Source: Pseudoflavonifractor intestinihominis (GTDB lineage: Bacteria; Bacillota; Clostridia; Oscillospirales; Oscillospiraceae). From it: a DNA stretch of 64,000 bases. Under the pieces are notes generated by a model. That model made no database searches. It was not told the DNA's origin and saw nothing but the letters and a program-made list of their open reading frames with translations. Within the stretch, counting starts at the first letter, position 1. Every line of letters starts with the position of its first letter. Positions 25,379 to 32,958 of this stretch are shown here, piece after piece. Where the stretch lies: positions 8,580 to 72,579 of the forward strand of contig NZ_JBBMFK010000017.1 in assembly GCF_040096055.1 (NCBI RefSeq), given 5' to 3'. The translations under genes were made by a program, and so were the position numbers.

Positions 25379-25897
25379 CTATCTCTCAATTCCAAGAACA
25401 TCGTAGTATTCATCACTGTATTGGACTTTGCTGTCATCAAACTCTGACTGCAATGACTTTACATATTCAAAGGGATTTTCCATGGGCGTAAGGCTCAACT
25501 CATGGGCCAGAAAGGACATCAGCTCTCTCTGCTCCGGTGTCTGCGCTTCTCTTTCGCTCTGTAAGTGCTGCTCAAACTGCTGTTTATTCATCCATACAAT
25601 CTGTTCAACCGGATTGGCGGAACCGCATGCCAGAATCAGCCGCATAAAATCCTTAAAGTCTGCTGCAAGGGGATAGACATTTTTATCCGCACAACTCTCG
25701 GGATTTGACGCAAAGACCATATCCCCATATTCAGGCAGGAAACAATACAATATGCAGCCTTCAAAGCCAATCACTCTGGCATTCACAGGGTAGCAGAAAT
25801 AGGGCTCTGCGCGTTCCTCATATGCAAGAGAAATCAGTCTGCCGTCTATGTTCAGCGCTCTGTATTTTGAAAACAGGTCCATCCCTATCATCCTCAT
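25379..25897 (-). CDS. SUKH/SMI1-KNR4-like protein
   Basis: This 172-residue protein has features of the SUKH fold used by many immunity proteins. One is a hydrophobic strand series ending in YGDMVFASNPESC. Another is a helix with FKDFMRLILACGSANPVEQI. The C-terminal third is charged and acidic. It is clearly AT-richer than flanking genes and has no linked toxin gene. It could be an orphan immunity protein or a housekeeping SUKH member. The ATG at 25897 follows AGGGGA; internal ATGs at 25891 and 25882 are possible starts. Assignment is by pattern only. Confidence 0.6.
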   Translation of the reverse strand: MRMIGMDLFSKYRALNIDGRLISLAYEERAEPYFCYPVNARVIGFEGCILYCFLPEYGDMVFASNPESCADKNVYPLAADFKDFMRLILACGSANPVEQIVWMNKQQFEQHLQSEREAQTPEQRELMSFLAHELSLTPMENPFEYVKSLQSEFDDSKVQYSDEYYDVLGIER

Positions 25898-25914
25898 AGA
25901 TTTTCCCCTATTGC

Positions 25915-25955
25915 GTGAATCCCCCTCCCGCGCTGTGTGCAGGAGGGGGATTTTC
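25915..25955. terminator. Inverted repeat, possible terminator
   Basis: TCCCCCTCC and GGAGGGGGA flank a GC loop between the sulfhydrylase end and the SUKH-like gene. The T run is present only on the plus strand, so read-through from the sulfhydrylase into the SUKH-like gene is possible. Confidence 0.45.
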
Positions 25956-25966
25956 TCAGTTTCAGT

Positions 25967-27250
25967 TTACACGCCGGCCAGGGCCTTCTCCACGTCGGCC
26001 AGGATGTCGGCGGGGTCCTCGATGCCCACGGACAGGCGCACCAGGTCGGGAGACACACCGGCGGCAGCCAGCTCGGCGTCATTCATCTGCCGGTGGGTGG
26101 TGGAGGCGGGGTGGAGCACGCAGGTCTTGGCGTCGGCCACGTGAGTGGCGATGGAGGCCAGCTCCAGCCCGGCCATGAATTTGGAGGCCGCCGCGCGGCC
26201 GCCCTTCACGCCGAAGGACACCACGCCGCAGGTACCATTGGGCATGTACTTGGCGGCCATGGCGTGGTACTGATCCCCCTCCAGGCCGGGGTACTTGACC
26301 CATGCCACCTTCTCGTGGCCCTGGAGATACTGGGCCACGGCCAGAGCGTTGGAGCAGTGCTGCTTCATCCGCAGAGGCAGGGTCTCCAGGCCGATGTTCA
26401 GGTAATAGCAGTTCTGGGGAGAGGGGATGGAGCCGAAGTCCCGCATGAGCTGGGCGGTGGCCTTGGTGATGTAGGCGCCCTCCTTGCCGAACTTCTCGGC
26501 GTAGGTGATGCCGTGGTAGCTCTCGTCGGGGGTGGTCAGGCCGGGGAACTTGTCGGCGTGGGCCATCCAGTCGAACTTGCCCGAGTCCACAATGGCGCCG
26601 CCCACCGCGTTGGCGTGGCCGTCCATGTACTTGGTGGTGGAGTGGGTGACGATGTCGGCGCCCCACTCAAAGGGGCGGCAGTTCACAGGGGTGGGGAAGG
26701 TGTTGTCCACAATGAGGGGCACGCCGTGGGCGTGGGCCGCCTTGGCGAACTTCTCGATGTCCAGCACGGTGAGGGCGGGGTTGGCGATGGTCTCGCCGAA
26801 CACAGCCTTGGTGTTGGGCTTGAAGGCGGCCTCCAGCTCCTCCTCGGAGCAGTCCGGGTCCACAAAGGTGAACTCCACGCCCATCCGCTTCATGGTGACG
26901 GCGAAGAGATTGAAGGTGCCGCCGTAGATGGCGGAGGAGGCCACCACGTGGTCGCCGCAGGAGGCGATGTTGAACACCGCGTAGAAGTTGGCCGCCTGGC
27001 CGGAGGAGGTGAGCATGGCCGCCGTGCCGCCCTCCAGGGCGCAGATCTTGGCCGCCACGTGGTCGTTGGTGGGGTTCTGGAGGCGGGTATAGAAGTAGCC
27101 GCTGGCCTCCAGATCAAAGAGGGCGCCCATCTGCTCGCCGGTGGCGTACCGGAAGGTGGTGGACTGGATAATGGGAATATTCCGGGGCTCGCCGTTTCCG
27201 GGGCGATATCCGGCGTGGATGCAGTTGGTGCTCATACGGTAGTCACTCAT
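25967..27250 (-). CDS. metY: O-acetylhomoserine (thiol)-lyase / sulfhydrylase
   Basis: This 427-residue PLP enzyme of the Cys/Met metabolism family joins O-acetylhomoserine with sulfide to give homocysteine, the substrate of the MetH in this window. The PLP lysine is Lys207 in STTKYMDGHANAVGG. The C-terminal SVGIEDPADILADVEKAL is typical. Length fits MetY rather than the shorter cystathionine synthases or lyases. Of two ATGs, 27250 has better spacing from AAAGGAG than 27256. It has its own promoter. Confidence 0.93.
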   Translation of the reverse strand: MSDYRMSTNCIHAGYRPGNGEPRNIPIIQSTTFRYATGEQMGALFDLEASGYFYTRLQNPTNDHVAAKICALEGGTAAMLTSSGQAANFYAVFNIASCGDHVVASSAIYGGTFNLFAVTMKRMGVEFTFVDPDCSEEELEAAFKPNTKAVFGETIANPALTVLDIEKFAKAAHAHGVPLIVDNTFPTPVNCRPFEWGADIVTHSTTKYMDGHANAVGGAIVDSGKFDWMAHADKFPGLTTPDESYHGITYAEKFGKEGAYITKATAQLMRDFGSIPSPQNCYYLNIGLETLPLRMKQHCSNALAVAQYLQGHEKVAWVKYPGLEGDQYHAMAAKYMPNGTCGVVSFGVKGGRAAASKFMAGLELASIATHVADAKTCVLHPASTTHRQMNDAELAAAGVSPDLVRLSVGIEDPADILADVEKALAGV

Positions 27251-27337
27251 GGTCATGCTCTCCTTTTTCTTGGGTAAGCCGTCTGTCCGGCGGCGGGCCT
27301 GGTTCCCGGCCCTGCGTTGGCATTTTGTAACAGGAAT

Positions 27338-27366
27338 ATCCTACACGCCCGGTTGGACTCTGTCAA
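27338..27366 (-). promoter_or_regulatory. metY promoter
   Basis: Minus strand TTGACA, 17 bp, TAGGAT. The -35 overlaps the stop codon of the upstream GerMN gene, so some read-through from the zinc operon may also reach metY. No riboswitch is seen in the roughly 80-nt leader. Confidence 0.75.
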
Positions 27367-28304
27367 GACTCCAGCAGCGTCCAGTCCGGCTCCAGGGGCA
27401 CGGAGGCCGGCACGCCGCCGATGGACTCAATGGCGTGGCCGTCGGCCAGGATCTGCACGGTGCTGATGGACAGGTCCTCCTGCATGCACAGGGTGTTGAC
27501 GATGGAGTAGAGCAGCAGCCGGGCCGACTGCTCGTCCTCCGGCAGCGCGGCGAGAAACTCGGGCGACAGGTTCACGGTGCACACGCCGCCCTCCACCGAG
27601 ATGCCCCGCAACTTGGTGTCCTCGGGCATCAGGCTGGTCAGCTCCCGGTACCGGGGGCCCTCCAGCAGGGCGGAAAACACGGCGCTGGCCATGGTGTCCC
27701 CCTCGTTCTGCACCACGTCGCGGTACTCCACCCCCAGGCCGCTGCCGTCGGCCCTGGGGAAGCACAGCCCCACCGCCACGGTCAGCTCTCCCTCCCCTGT
27801 GCCGGGCAGGAGCACGTCGTCCGTGCCCATGGCCCGCAGGGTCTGGTAGGGGATGGCCTCCCCCTCCACGGTGATGTACACCTCCTCCACCCCCTCCAGC
27901 TGGCACAGGGTGAGGGTGAGGCAGGAGTTGGCCACTGTCAGATCCACGCCGGACAGGCCGCCGTACTGCTCGGACAGGTCCAGCCGCAGCTGCCCCTCCT
28001 CCAGCTGGCAGGAGAGCAGCCGGGTGCCCGAGGGGGCGGGCGAGGTCAGGCCGGGGGTCTCGGGCTGGGAGAGCACCAGCTCCGCCAGGGCGGAAGCGGT
28101 GTCCTCGCCGGAGGGGACATGGTACTCCCAGTCCACCGCCTGGACCGTGGCCTCCTCCCCGGTCACCGCGTAGTAGACCTTGTAGGCCCCCTGGGGCTGG
28201 GTCTCCTCCCCGCTCTCCACCAGGGCGCAGGCCGACAGGAGCAGCAGGCCGGTCCACAGGACCAGCAGCAGACCGCTGTTCCGGCGCAAATCACACTGTC
28301 TCAC
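27363..28304 (-). CDS. GerMN-domain lipoprotein
   Basis: This 313-residue exported lipoprotein has a signal peptide with lipobox LLSAC (Cys26) and two GerMN domains (about 60-165 and 175-300), the fold of the sporulation protein GerM and related cell-surface proteins. Its GTG start overlaps the stop of the histidine-kinase gene by 4 bp, so the two are coupled. Pairing with a sensor kinase suggests that it may modulate sensing at the membrane, as accessory lipoproteins do for other kinases (inference). It need not be sporulation-specific. Confidence 0.85.
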   Translation of the reverse strand: MRQCDLRRNSGLLLVLWTGLLLLSACALVESGEETQPQGAYKVYYAVTGEEATVQAVDWEYHVPSGEDTASALAELVLSQPETPGLTSPAPSGTRLLSCQLEEGQLRLDLSEQYGGLSGVDLTVANSCLTLTLCQLEGVEEVYITVEGEAIPYQTLRAMGTDDVLLPGTGEGELTVAVGLCFPRADGSGLGVEYRDVVQNEGDTMASAVFSALLEGPRYRELTSLMPEDTKLRGISVEGGVCTVNLSPEFLAALPEDEQSARLLLYSIVNTLCMQEDLSISTVQILADGHAIESIGGVPASVPLEPDWTLLES

Positions 28305-29791
28305 TGCTCGCTCCCCCCTTCCGGCTGACAGAGCGGAAACACGACCTCAAAGCAGGTGCCCGGCTCCGGGTCCCGGCGGCGGACGGTCACAGAGCCGCCG
28401 TGCTGCCGGGCGGTGTCCCGCACGATGGACAGGCCCAGGCCGGTGCCGCCCGCCTCCCGGGAGCGGGCCTTGTCAACCCGGTAGAACCGGTCGAACACCT
28501 TGGGCAGATCCTCCTCCGGGATGCCCACGCCGGTGTCCTCCACCCGGAGGATGACGCTCTTTCCACGGACGAACAGCGTCACCGTCACGGTGCCCTGGGG
28601 CAGGTTGTACTTGATGGCGTTTTCCATCAGGTTGAAGGCGATCTGGTAGATGTCGTCCTGGGTGGCCCGGACAAAGCAGCCCTCGTCCAGCCGGCACAGC
28701 AGCGTCACGTCCACCGCCTTGGCCAGAGGCGAGAGCATATGCTCCACCTTCTCCACCACGTATTTCACATCCACCGGCTCGGTGTGGACCGGGGCGGCGT
28801 TGTCCATACGGGTGAGGGTGAGCAGCTTTTCGGTGATGCGGGTGAGCCGCTCGGCCTCCTCGCCGATGTCGCTGACGAACTCCTTCCCTGTCTCCGGGTC
28901 CATGTGGTCGGACTGGAGGATGGAGTCGGTGAGCAGGCGGATGGAGGCCAGCGGGGTCTTCAGCTCGTGGGAGGCGTCGGACACAAAGCGGCGGCGCACC
29001 TCCTCCGTGGTCTGGAGGCGGCCGGTCAGCTGGTCAAACTCGTCGGCCAGCAGGGCCAGCTCGTCGTGTCCCCCCAGCTGGACCCGGTGGCTGTACTCGC
29101 CCTCCCGCACGATGCGGATGGCTTTGAGCAGGGTGCCCATCCGCCGGGTGAGGGCCCGGGAGAACACCGCGCTCAGCAGCAGGGCCACCAGGCAGATGAT
29201 CACGGAGATCCGGCCCAGGTTCCGCTGGACCCCGGAGAGCAGGGCCCCCTGGTCGGCGTCGTACTCATAGAGGCACACGGCGCCGATGATGGACCCCCGG
29301 TACACCACCGGGGCGGCGGCCCGGTTGCGGAACACCCCGTCCCGGTACTGGCAGGTGAACACGTCGTAGCCCTGGCCCTTGAGGGCGGTGACCACCTCGC
29401 CCACCAGGGCATACCGGCCGATGGTGGCGCCGGTCTCGCCGGTGTCGTAGATGATCATGCCCGCCGCGTCGGTCACCAGGATGCGGATGCGGGCCAGGTC
29501 CACGTTGTCCTGGAGCCGCAGTTCCTGAAAGACGCCGTCGGCGCCGTCGTAGGTCATGGTGCGCAGGCTGGACAATGCCGAGGAAATCAGGGACGCCTGG
29601 CTCTGGAGGGCGGTCTGTTTGGAGGTCTCCACCAGCTCCCGGGAGGCCAGGAGGGGGTAGGTGTTGAGCAGCACCAGCACCGCCGCGATGACTGCGATGT
29701 AGGTCAGGGCGAATTTTGTCTGGAGGGAGCTCCAGAGGTGGACCTTCCGGGGCGCGGAGCGCTCCTGATTCTTTTCCTTTTTTCTGTTCAA
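28301..29791 (-). CDS. Membrane sensor histidine kinase (HAMP-HisKA-HATPase)
   Basis: This 496-residue kinase has a membrane segment at about 27-49, an extracellular sensor (about 50-185), a second membrane segment (about 195-215), HAMP (215-268), HisKA with the phospho-accepting His in SDASHELKTPLA, then a HATPase with NLMENAIKYN, DTGVGIP and GGTGLGLSI. All catalytic boxes are intact. It starts with TTG after a GAGAGGAGG site, 33 bp after the zinc permease gene. No response regulator is encoded in the window, so the partner must lie elsewhere. Confidence 0.92.
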   Translation of the reverse strand: MNRKKEKNQERSAPRKVHLWSSLQTKFALTYIAVIAAVLVLLNTYPLLASRELVETSKQTALQSQASLISSALSSLRTMTYDGADGVFQELRLQDNVDLARIRILVTDAAGMIIYDTGETGATIGRYALVGEVVTALKGQGYDVFTCQYRDGVFRNRAAAPVVYRGSIIGAVCLYEYDADQGALLSGVQRNLGRISVIICLVALLLSAVFSRALTRRMGTLLKAIRIVREGEYSHRVQLGGHDELALLADEFDQLTGRLQTTEEVRRRFVSDASHELKTPLASIRLLTDSILQSDHMDPETGKEFVSDIGEEAERLTRITEKLLTLTRMDNAAPVHTEPVDVKYVVEKVEHMLSPLAKAVDVTLLCRLDEGCFVRATQDDIYQIAFNLMENAIKYNLPQGTVTVTLFVRGKSVILRVEDTGVGIPEEDLPKVFDRFYRVDKARSREAGGTGLGLSIVRDTARQHGGSVTVRRRDPEPGTCFEVVFPLCQPEGGSEQ

Positions 29792-29824
29792 GGACTCCGC
29801 CTCCTCTCGTCTCCGGCGGTGATG

Positions 29825-30673
29825 TCAGGCCCGGCGGCCCCGCAGCAGGAAGGTGACGGCGAAGAAGGCCGCCAGATACAGCGTGATGGACGCGCCGGCA
29901 GAGGTGCCCGCGTAGTAGGAGGTCATCAGCCCGGCGATGCCGGCCACAATGGCCCCCAGGATGGAAAACAGGTGGTACTGCCGCATGTTGCGGGCCAGGT
30001 TCCGGGCGGCGGCGGCGGGGAGCACCAGCAGGGAGTTGATGACCAGCAGGCCCACCCAGGTCATGGACACGGTGACCACCACGGCGATGGCCGCGGAGAA
30101 CAGGGCCTCCTGCCAGAACACCCGGATGCCCCGGCTGTCCGCCAGGGCGGGGTGGATGGAGGAGATCATCAGCTGGTTGAAGGACGCCAGCCACAGTACC
30201 ACCACCAGCAGCAGGATGAGGGCCAGCAGGCCGATCTTGCCCGGCTCCACGCTGAGGATGTCGCCGATGAGCAGGTTGTTGAACTTGGTGAAGCTGCTGC
30301 CCCCCAGGGTGGCCAGGAAGATGCCCAGGGCCACCGCCGTGGAGGAGAAGACGCCGATGACGGTGTCGCTGGCCATGTGGGTCCGGTGGCGCACCAGGGT
30401 GAAGAGCAGGGAGAAGGCGATGGCGAAGATCACCGCGCACCACATGGGGTCCACAAAGCCGAAGATGGCGCCGATGGCCATGCCGGTAAAGGCGGAGTGG
30501 CCCAGGGCGTCGGAGAAGAAGGACATCCGGTTGGTGACCACCATGGTGGACAGCAGTCCGAACAGGGGCGAGATGACCAGCACCGCCAGCAGGGCGTTCT
30601 TCATAAAGTAGAGCCCGTCGGGCCCGGCCCATTCAAAGGGCAGAATGGATACGATCTGATACCACAGCTCCAT
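29825..30673 (-). CDS. znuB: Zinc/manganese ABC transporter permease
   Basis: This 282-residue ABC-3 family permease has about eight membrane segments and the MSFFSDALGHSAFTGMAIG loop that contacts the ATPase. It works with the ATPase and binding protein encoded upstream. Its ATG overlaps the last base of the ATPase stop (TAATG). Substrate is inferred to be zinc because the binding protein has a His-rich loop. Confidence 0.92.
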   Translation of the reverse strand: MELWYQIVSILPFEWAGPDGLYFMKNALLAVLVISPLFGLLSTMVVTNRMSFFSDALGHSAFTGMAIGAIFGFVDPMWCAVIFAIAFSLLFTLVRHRTHMASDTVIGVFSSTAVALGIFLATLGGSSFTKFNNLLIGDILSVEPGKIGLLALILLLVVVLWLASFNQLMISSIHPALADSRGIRVFWQEALFSAAIAVVVTVSMTWVGLLVINSLLVLPAAAARNLARNMRQYHLFSILGAIVAGIAGLMTSYYAGTSAGASITLYLAAFFAVTFLLRGRRA

Positions 30674-31443
30674 TACGACCCCGCCCCCTTTCTCAGGTCC
30701 AGGTGGAACACGGCTCTGAACTCATCGGAGGAGAGAACCTCCGCGGGCGTGCCCACCTTCAGCACCGTGGACTTGAGGAGGATCACCTGGTCGGCGTACT
30801 CCTCCAGGGTGGCGAAGTCGTGGGTGGACAGGAGGATGGACAGGTCGTACTGGGTGCAGATCTCGTCCAGCATGTCCAGCAGCTGCCGCTCGCCGTCGAT
30901 GTCCACGCCGGAGAGGGGCTCGTCCAGGATCAGGATATGGGGCAGCGGCTCCAGGGCCATGGCCATGAGCACCCGCTGGAGCTCGCCGCCCGACAGGGCG
31001 CCCATGCGCTTGTCGATGAGGTCGGCGCCGTGGACCCGCTCCAGGCAGGCGATCACCCGCTTGCGCAGGCTCTTGGGCGCGGGCAGGAACACCGGCCAGG
31101 AGGAGATGGCGGCGGAGAAGAAGTCGAACACGCTCACCGGGTCCCCCCGGTCAAAGGCGGGGGACTGGGGCACGTAGCCGATGAGGGGGCGGGTGTGCTT
31201 TCCCCCCGCCTTCTGGAACTCGATGGTGCCGCTGTGGGGGATCTGGCCCAGCACGGCCTTGAACAGAGAGCTCTTGCCCGCGCCGTTGGGGCCGATCAGA
31301 GCCACGATCTGGCCGCAGTGGAGGTGGAAGTTGACGTCCCGGAGGATGTCCGCTCCACCCATGTCCACCCCCAGGTGCTCCACCCGGAGGCAGCAGGCGC
31401 CCGCGCAGCCGGCGCCCTGGATCTCATGCTTTGGTTTTCTCAT
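30673..31443 (-). CDS. znuC: Zinc/manganese ABC transporter ATPase
   Basis: The 256-residue ATPase has Walker A GPNGAGKSS, signature LSGGELQR and Walker B ILILDEPLSG, all canonical. A short N-terminal extension with CAGACC precedes the domain. Its ATG overlaps the stop of the binding-protein gene (ATGA), so the operon is tightly coupled. Confidence 0.93.
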   Translation of the reverse strand: MRKPKHEIQGAGCAGACCLRVEHLGVDMGGADILRDVNFHLHCGQIVALIGPNGAGKSSLFKAVLGQIPHSGTIEFQKAGGKHTRPLIGYVPQSPAFDRGDPVSVFDFFSAAISSWPVFLPAPKSLRKRVIACLERVHGADLIDKRMGALSGGELQRVLMAMALEPLPHILILDEPLSGVDIDGERQLLDMLDEICTQYDLSILLSTHDFATLEEYADQVILLKSTVLKVGTPAEVLSSDEFRAVFHLDLRKGAGS

Positions 31444-32384
31444 TCATAGGCCTCCAGGATCGTGTTGACATTCTGCTCCAGCCCGGCCCGGTAGGGATCG
31501 TCGCTGTCCGCTGGCACCGCCTCGGCGCTCATGAGCATGGTCAGCTGGGCTACCTTGACCCCCGTCTCCCGGGACACCGCGTTGGCGGTGGCGTCCGAGC
31601 CGTTGGCCTCGGTGAAGATGGCGGGCAGCTGATACTGCTCGATCAAATCAATAATTTCCACCAGTTCCCTGGCGCTGGCCTCGCTGCCCGCCTCCTCCTC
31701 GATGGCCTTGACCACGGTCAGGCCCATGGCGTCGGCAAAGTAGCCGAAGCCCTCGTGGAAGGTGATGAGCTCTCTGGGCTCCAGGCCGGAGAGACAGTCC
31801 CGCAGCTCATCCTTCAGGGCGGTCAGCTCGCCGGCATAGGCCGCGGCGTTGTCCGCGTACAGCTGGGCGTTGTCCGGGTCGGCCTGGGACAGGGCGGCGG
31901 CGATGTTCTCCACCATCACGGCGGCCCGGGACGGGTCCATCCAGATGTGGGGGTCGTACTCGCCGTGGTCGTGGTCGTCGTGGTCGTCCTCGCCGCCGTG
32001 GGCGGCGTGCTCCTCGGCGCTCTCCCCGTAGTGGAGGAGGGACACGCCCCCCGAGCAGTCCACCGTGGGCACGCCGCTGGACTCGATGGCGGAGGACATG
32101 GCGTCCTCCAGGCCCACGCCGTTGAGCAGGAGCAGGTCGGCGCCCTGGATGGCCTTCATGTCGTTGACGGTCAGGGTGTAGTCGTGGAGGCAGCTCATGG
32201 GCTGGTTGATGACCGCCTCCGCCTCCACCCCCTCGGCGCCCTCGATGACCCGGCTGGTGAAGAGATAGATGGGGTAGGTCATGGCCGCCACGTGCAGCGT
32301 GCCGTCCTCCTCCGGCGCGGCGGCAGGGCCGCAGCCGGACAGCAGCAGCGCCAGGCTCAGGAACAGGGGAATGAGTTTCTTCAT
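31440..32384 (-). CDS. znuA: Zinc-binding ABC transporter lipoprotein
   Basis: This 314-residue cluster A-I binding protein captures zinc outside the cell. The lipobox is LLSGC (Cys18). Likely metal ligands are His67, His146, His210 and Glu259. A His/Asp-rich loop (about 118-146, with DDHDDHDH) is the hallmark of zinc-specific members. The ATG at 32384 follows GAGGT; an in-frame start 102 bp upstream would add a non-signal N-terminus and covers the promoter and hairpin, so it is rejected. Confidence 0.95.
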   Translation of the reverse strand: MKKLIPLFLSLALLLSGCGPAAAPEEDGTLHVAAMTYPIYLFTSRVIEGAEGVEAEAVINQPMSCLHDYTLTVNDMKAIQGADLLLLNGVGLEDAMSSAIESSGVPTVDCSGGVSLLHYGESAEEHAAHGGEDDHDDHDHGEYDPHIWMDPSRAAVMVENIAAALSQADPDNAQLYADNAAAYAGELTALKDELRDCLSGLEPRELITFHEGFGYFADAMGLTVVKAIEEEAGSEASARELVEIIDLIEQYQLPAIFTEANGSDATANAVSRETGVKVAQLTMLMSAEAVPADSDDPYRAGLEQNVNTILEAYE

Positions 32385-32406
32385 ACAATACCTCGCCAAT
32401 AAAATA

Positions 32407-32441
32407 CCTGCCGGACCGCGCTTTCCCGCAAGTCCGGCAGG
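32407..32441 (-). terminator. Hairpin in the znuA leader, terminator-like
   Basis: CCTGCCGGAC (32407-32416) pairs with GTCCGGCAGG (32432-32441). On the minus strand TATTTTATT follows. It may end the MarR operon and, because it lies after the znuA -10, it may also sit at the very 5' end of the znu transcript. Confidence 0.65.
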
Positions 32442-32445
32442 CTTT

Positions 32446-32474
32446 ATTATACCGCTGTTTGCACATTTTGTAAA
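32446..32474 (-). promoter_or_regulatory. znu operon promoter
   Basis: Minus strand TTTACA, 17 bp, TATAAT (32451-32446). Confidence 0.8.
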
Positions 32475-32478
32475 ATGT
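32463..32478. promoter_or_regulatory. Candidate operator over the znu -35
   Basis: ACATTTT-GT-AAAATGT is a perfect 7-2-7 inverted repeat that covers the whole -35 hexamer, the expected place for a repressor such as Zur or a MarR protein. The regulator is not identified. Confidence 0.6.
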
Positions 32479-32489
32479 TTTCCCACTTG

Positions 32490-32945
32490 TCAGGTGGATT
32501 TTCCCCCGAACAGGCCCTCGCACCCGTCCAGGTTGGCCCGCAGGCGCTCCAGGTCCTCCTGGAGCCGGTCCAGCTCCGCCTGGGAAAACCCCCGGCAGAG
32601 CACCTCGTCCACCCGGTCAAACCCCTGCTGGACCTGGGCGGCCTTCTCCCGCCCGGCGTCGGTGAGCCGGACCAGGTAGGACCGGCGGCTGCCCGGGTTC
32701 TCCACCCGGCGGATGAGTCCCGTCTCCTCCATCCGGTCCAGGGCCCGGGAGAGGGTGGCGGCGTCCAGCACACAGGCGTCGGCCAGCTCCCGCTGGGTCA
32801 GGCCGTCCCCCTGGAGGAGGCGGGCGAGAATCCGGGGCTGCCCCTGGCCCAGGGTGAGCCCCAGGCCGGAGAACCAGGGCTGGAGCAGCCTCCGGCGGCT
32901 CAGCTCCAGCTGGAACAGCATTGACCGCAGTTCACGCTTTTTCAC
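32490..32945 (-). CDS. MarR-family transcription regulator
   Basis: This 151-residue winged-helix repressor has the usual helix layout. The recognition region is GLTQRELADACVLDAATLSRALDRM-like at about 48-73 and the wing is RRVENPGSRRSYLVRLT at about 79-95. It contains no histidine at all, so the AdcR type of zinc site is absent. It starts with GTG, 13 bp after the exporter gene, and so most likely belongs to the exporter operon and senses a drug or metabolite. Confidence 0.9.
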   Translation of the reverse strand: MKKRELRSMLFQLELSRRRLLQPWFSGLGLTLGQGQPRILARLLQGDGLTQRELADACVLDAATLSRALDRMEETGLIRRVENPGSRRSYLVRLTDAGREKAAQVQQGFDRVDEVLCRGFSQAELDRLQEDLERLRANLDGCEGLFGGKST

Positions 32946-32958
32946 GGCGCTCCCCTCC

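Noticed and set aside
31440..32486. Longer form of the zinc-binding protein starting at 32486
   Set aside because: It would place coding sequence over the promoter and hairpin and put 34 residues before a clean lipoprotein signal peptide.
32490..32945. AdcR-like zinc repressor next to the zinc transporter
   Set aside because: The MarR protein has no histidine, so AdcR zinc ligands are absent, and its gene is coupled to the exporter instead.
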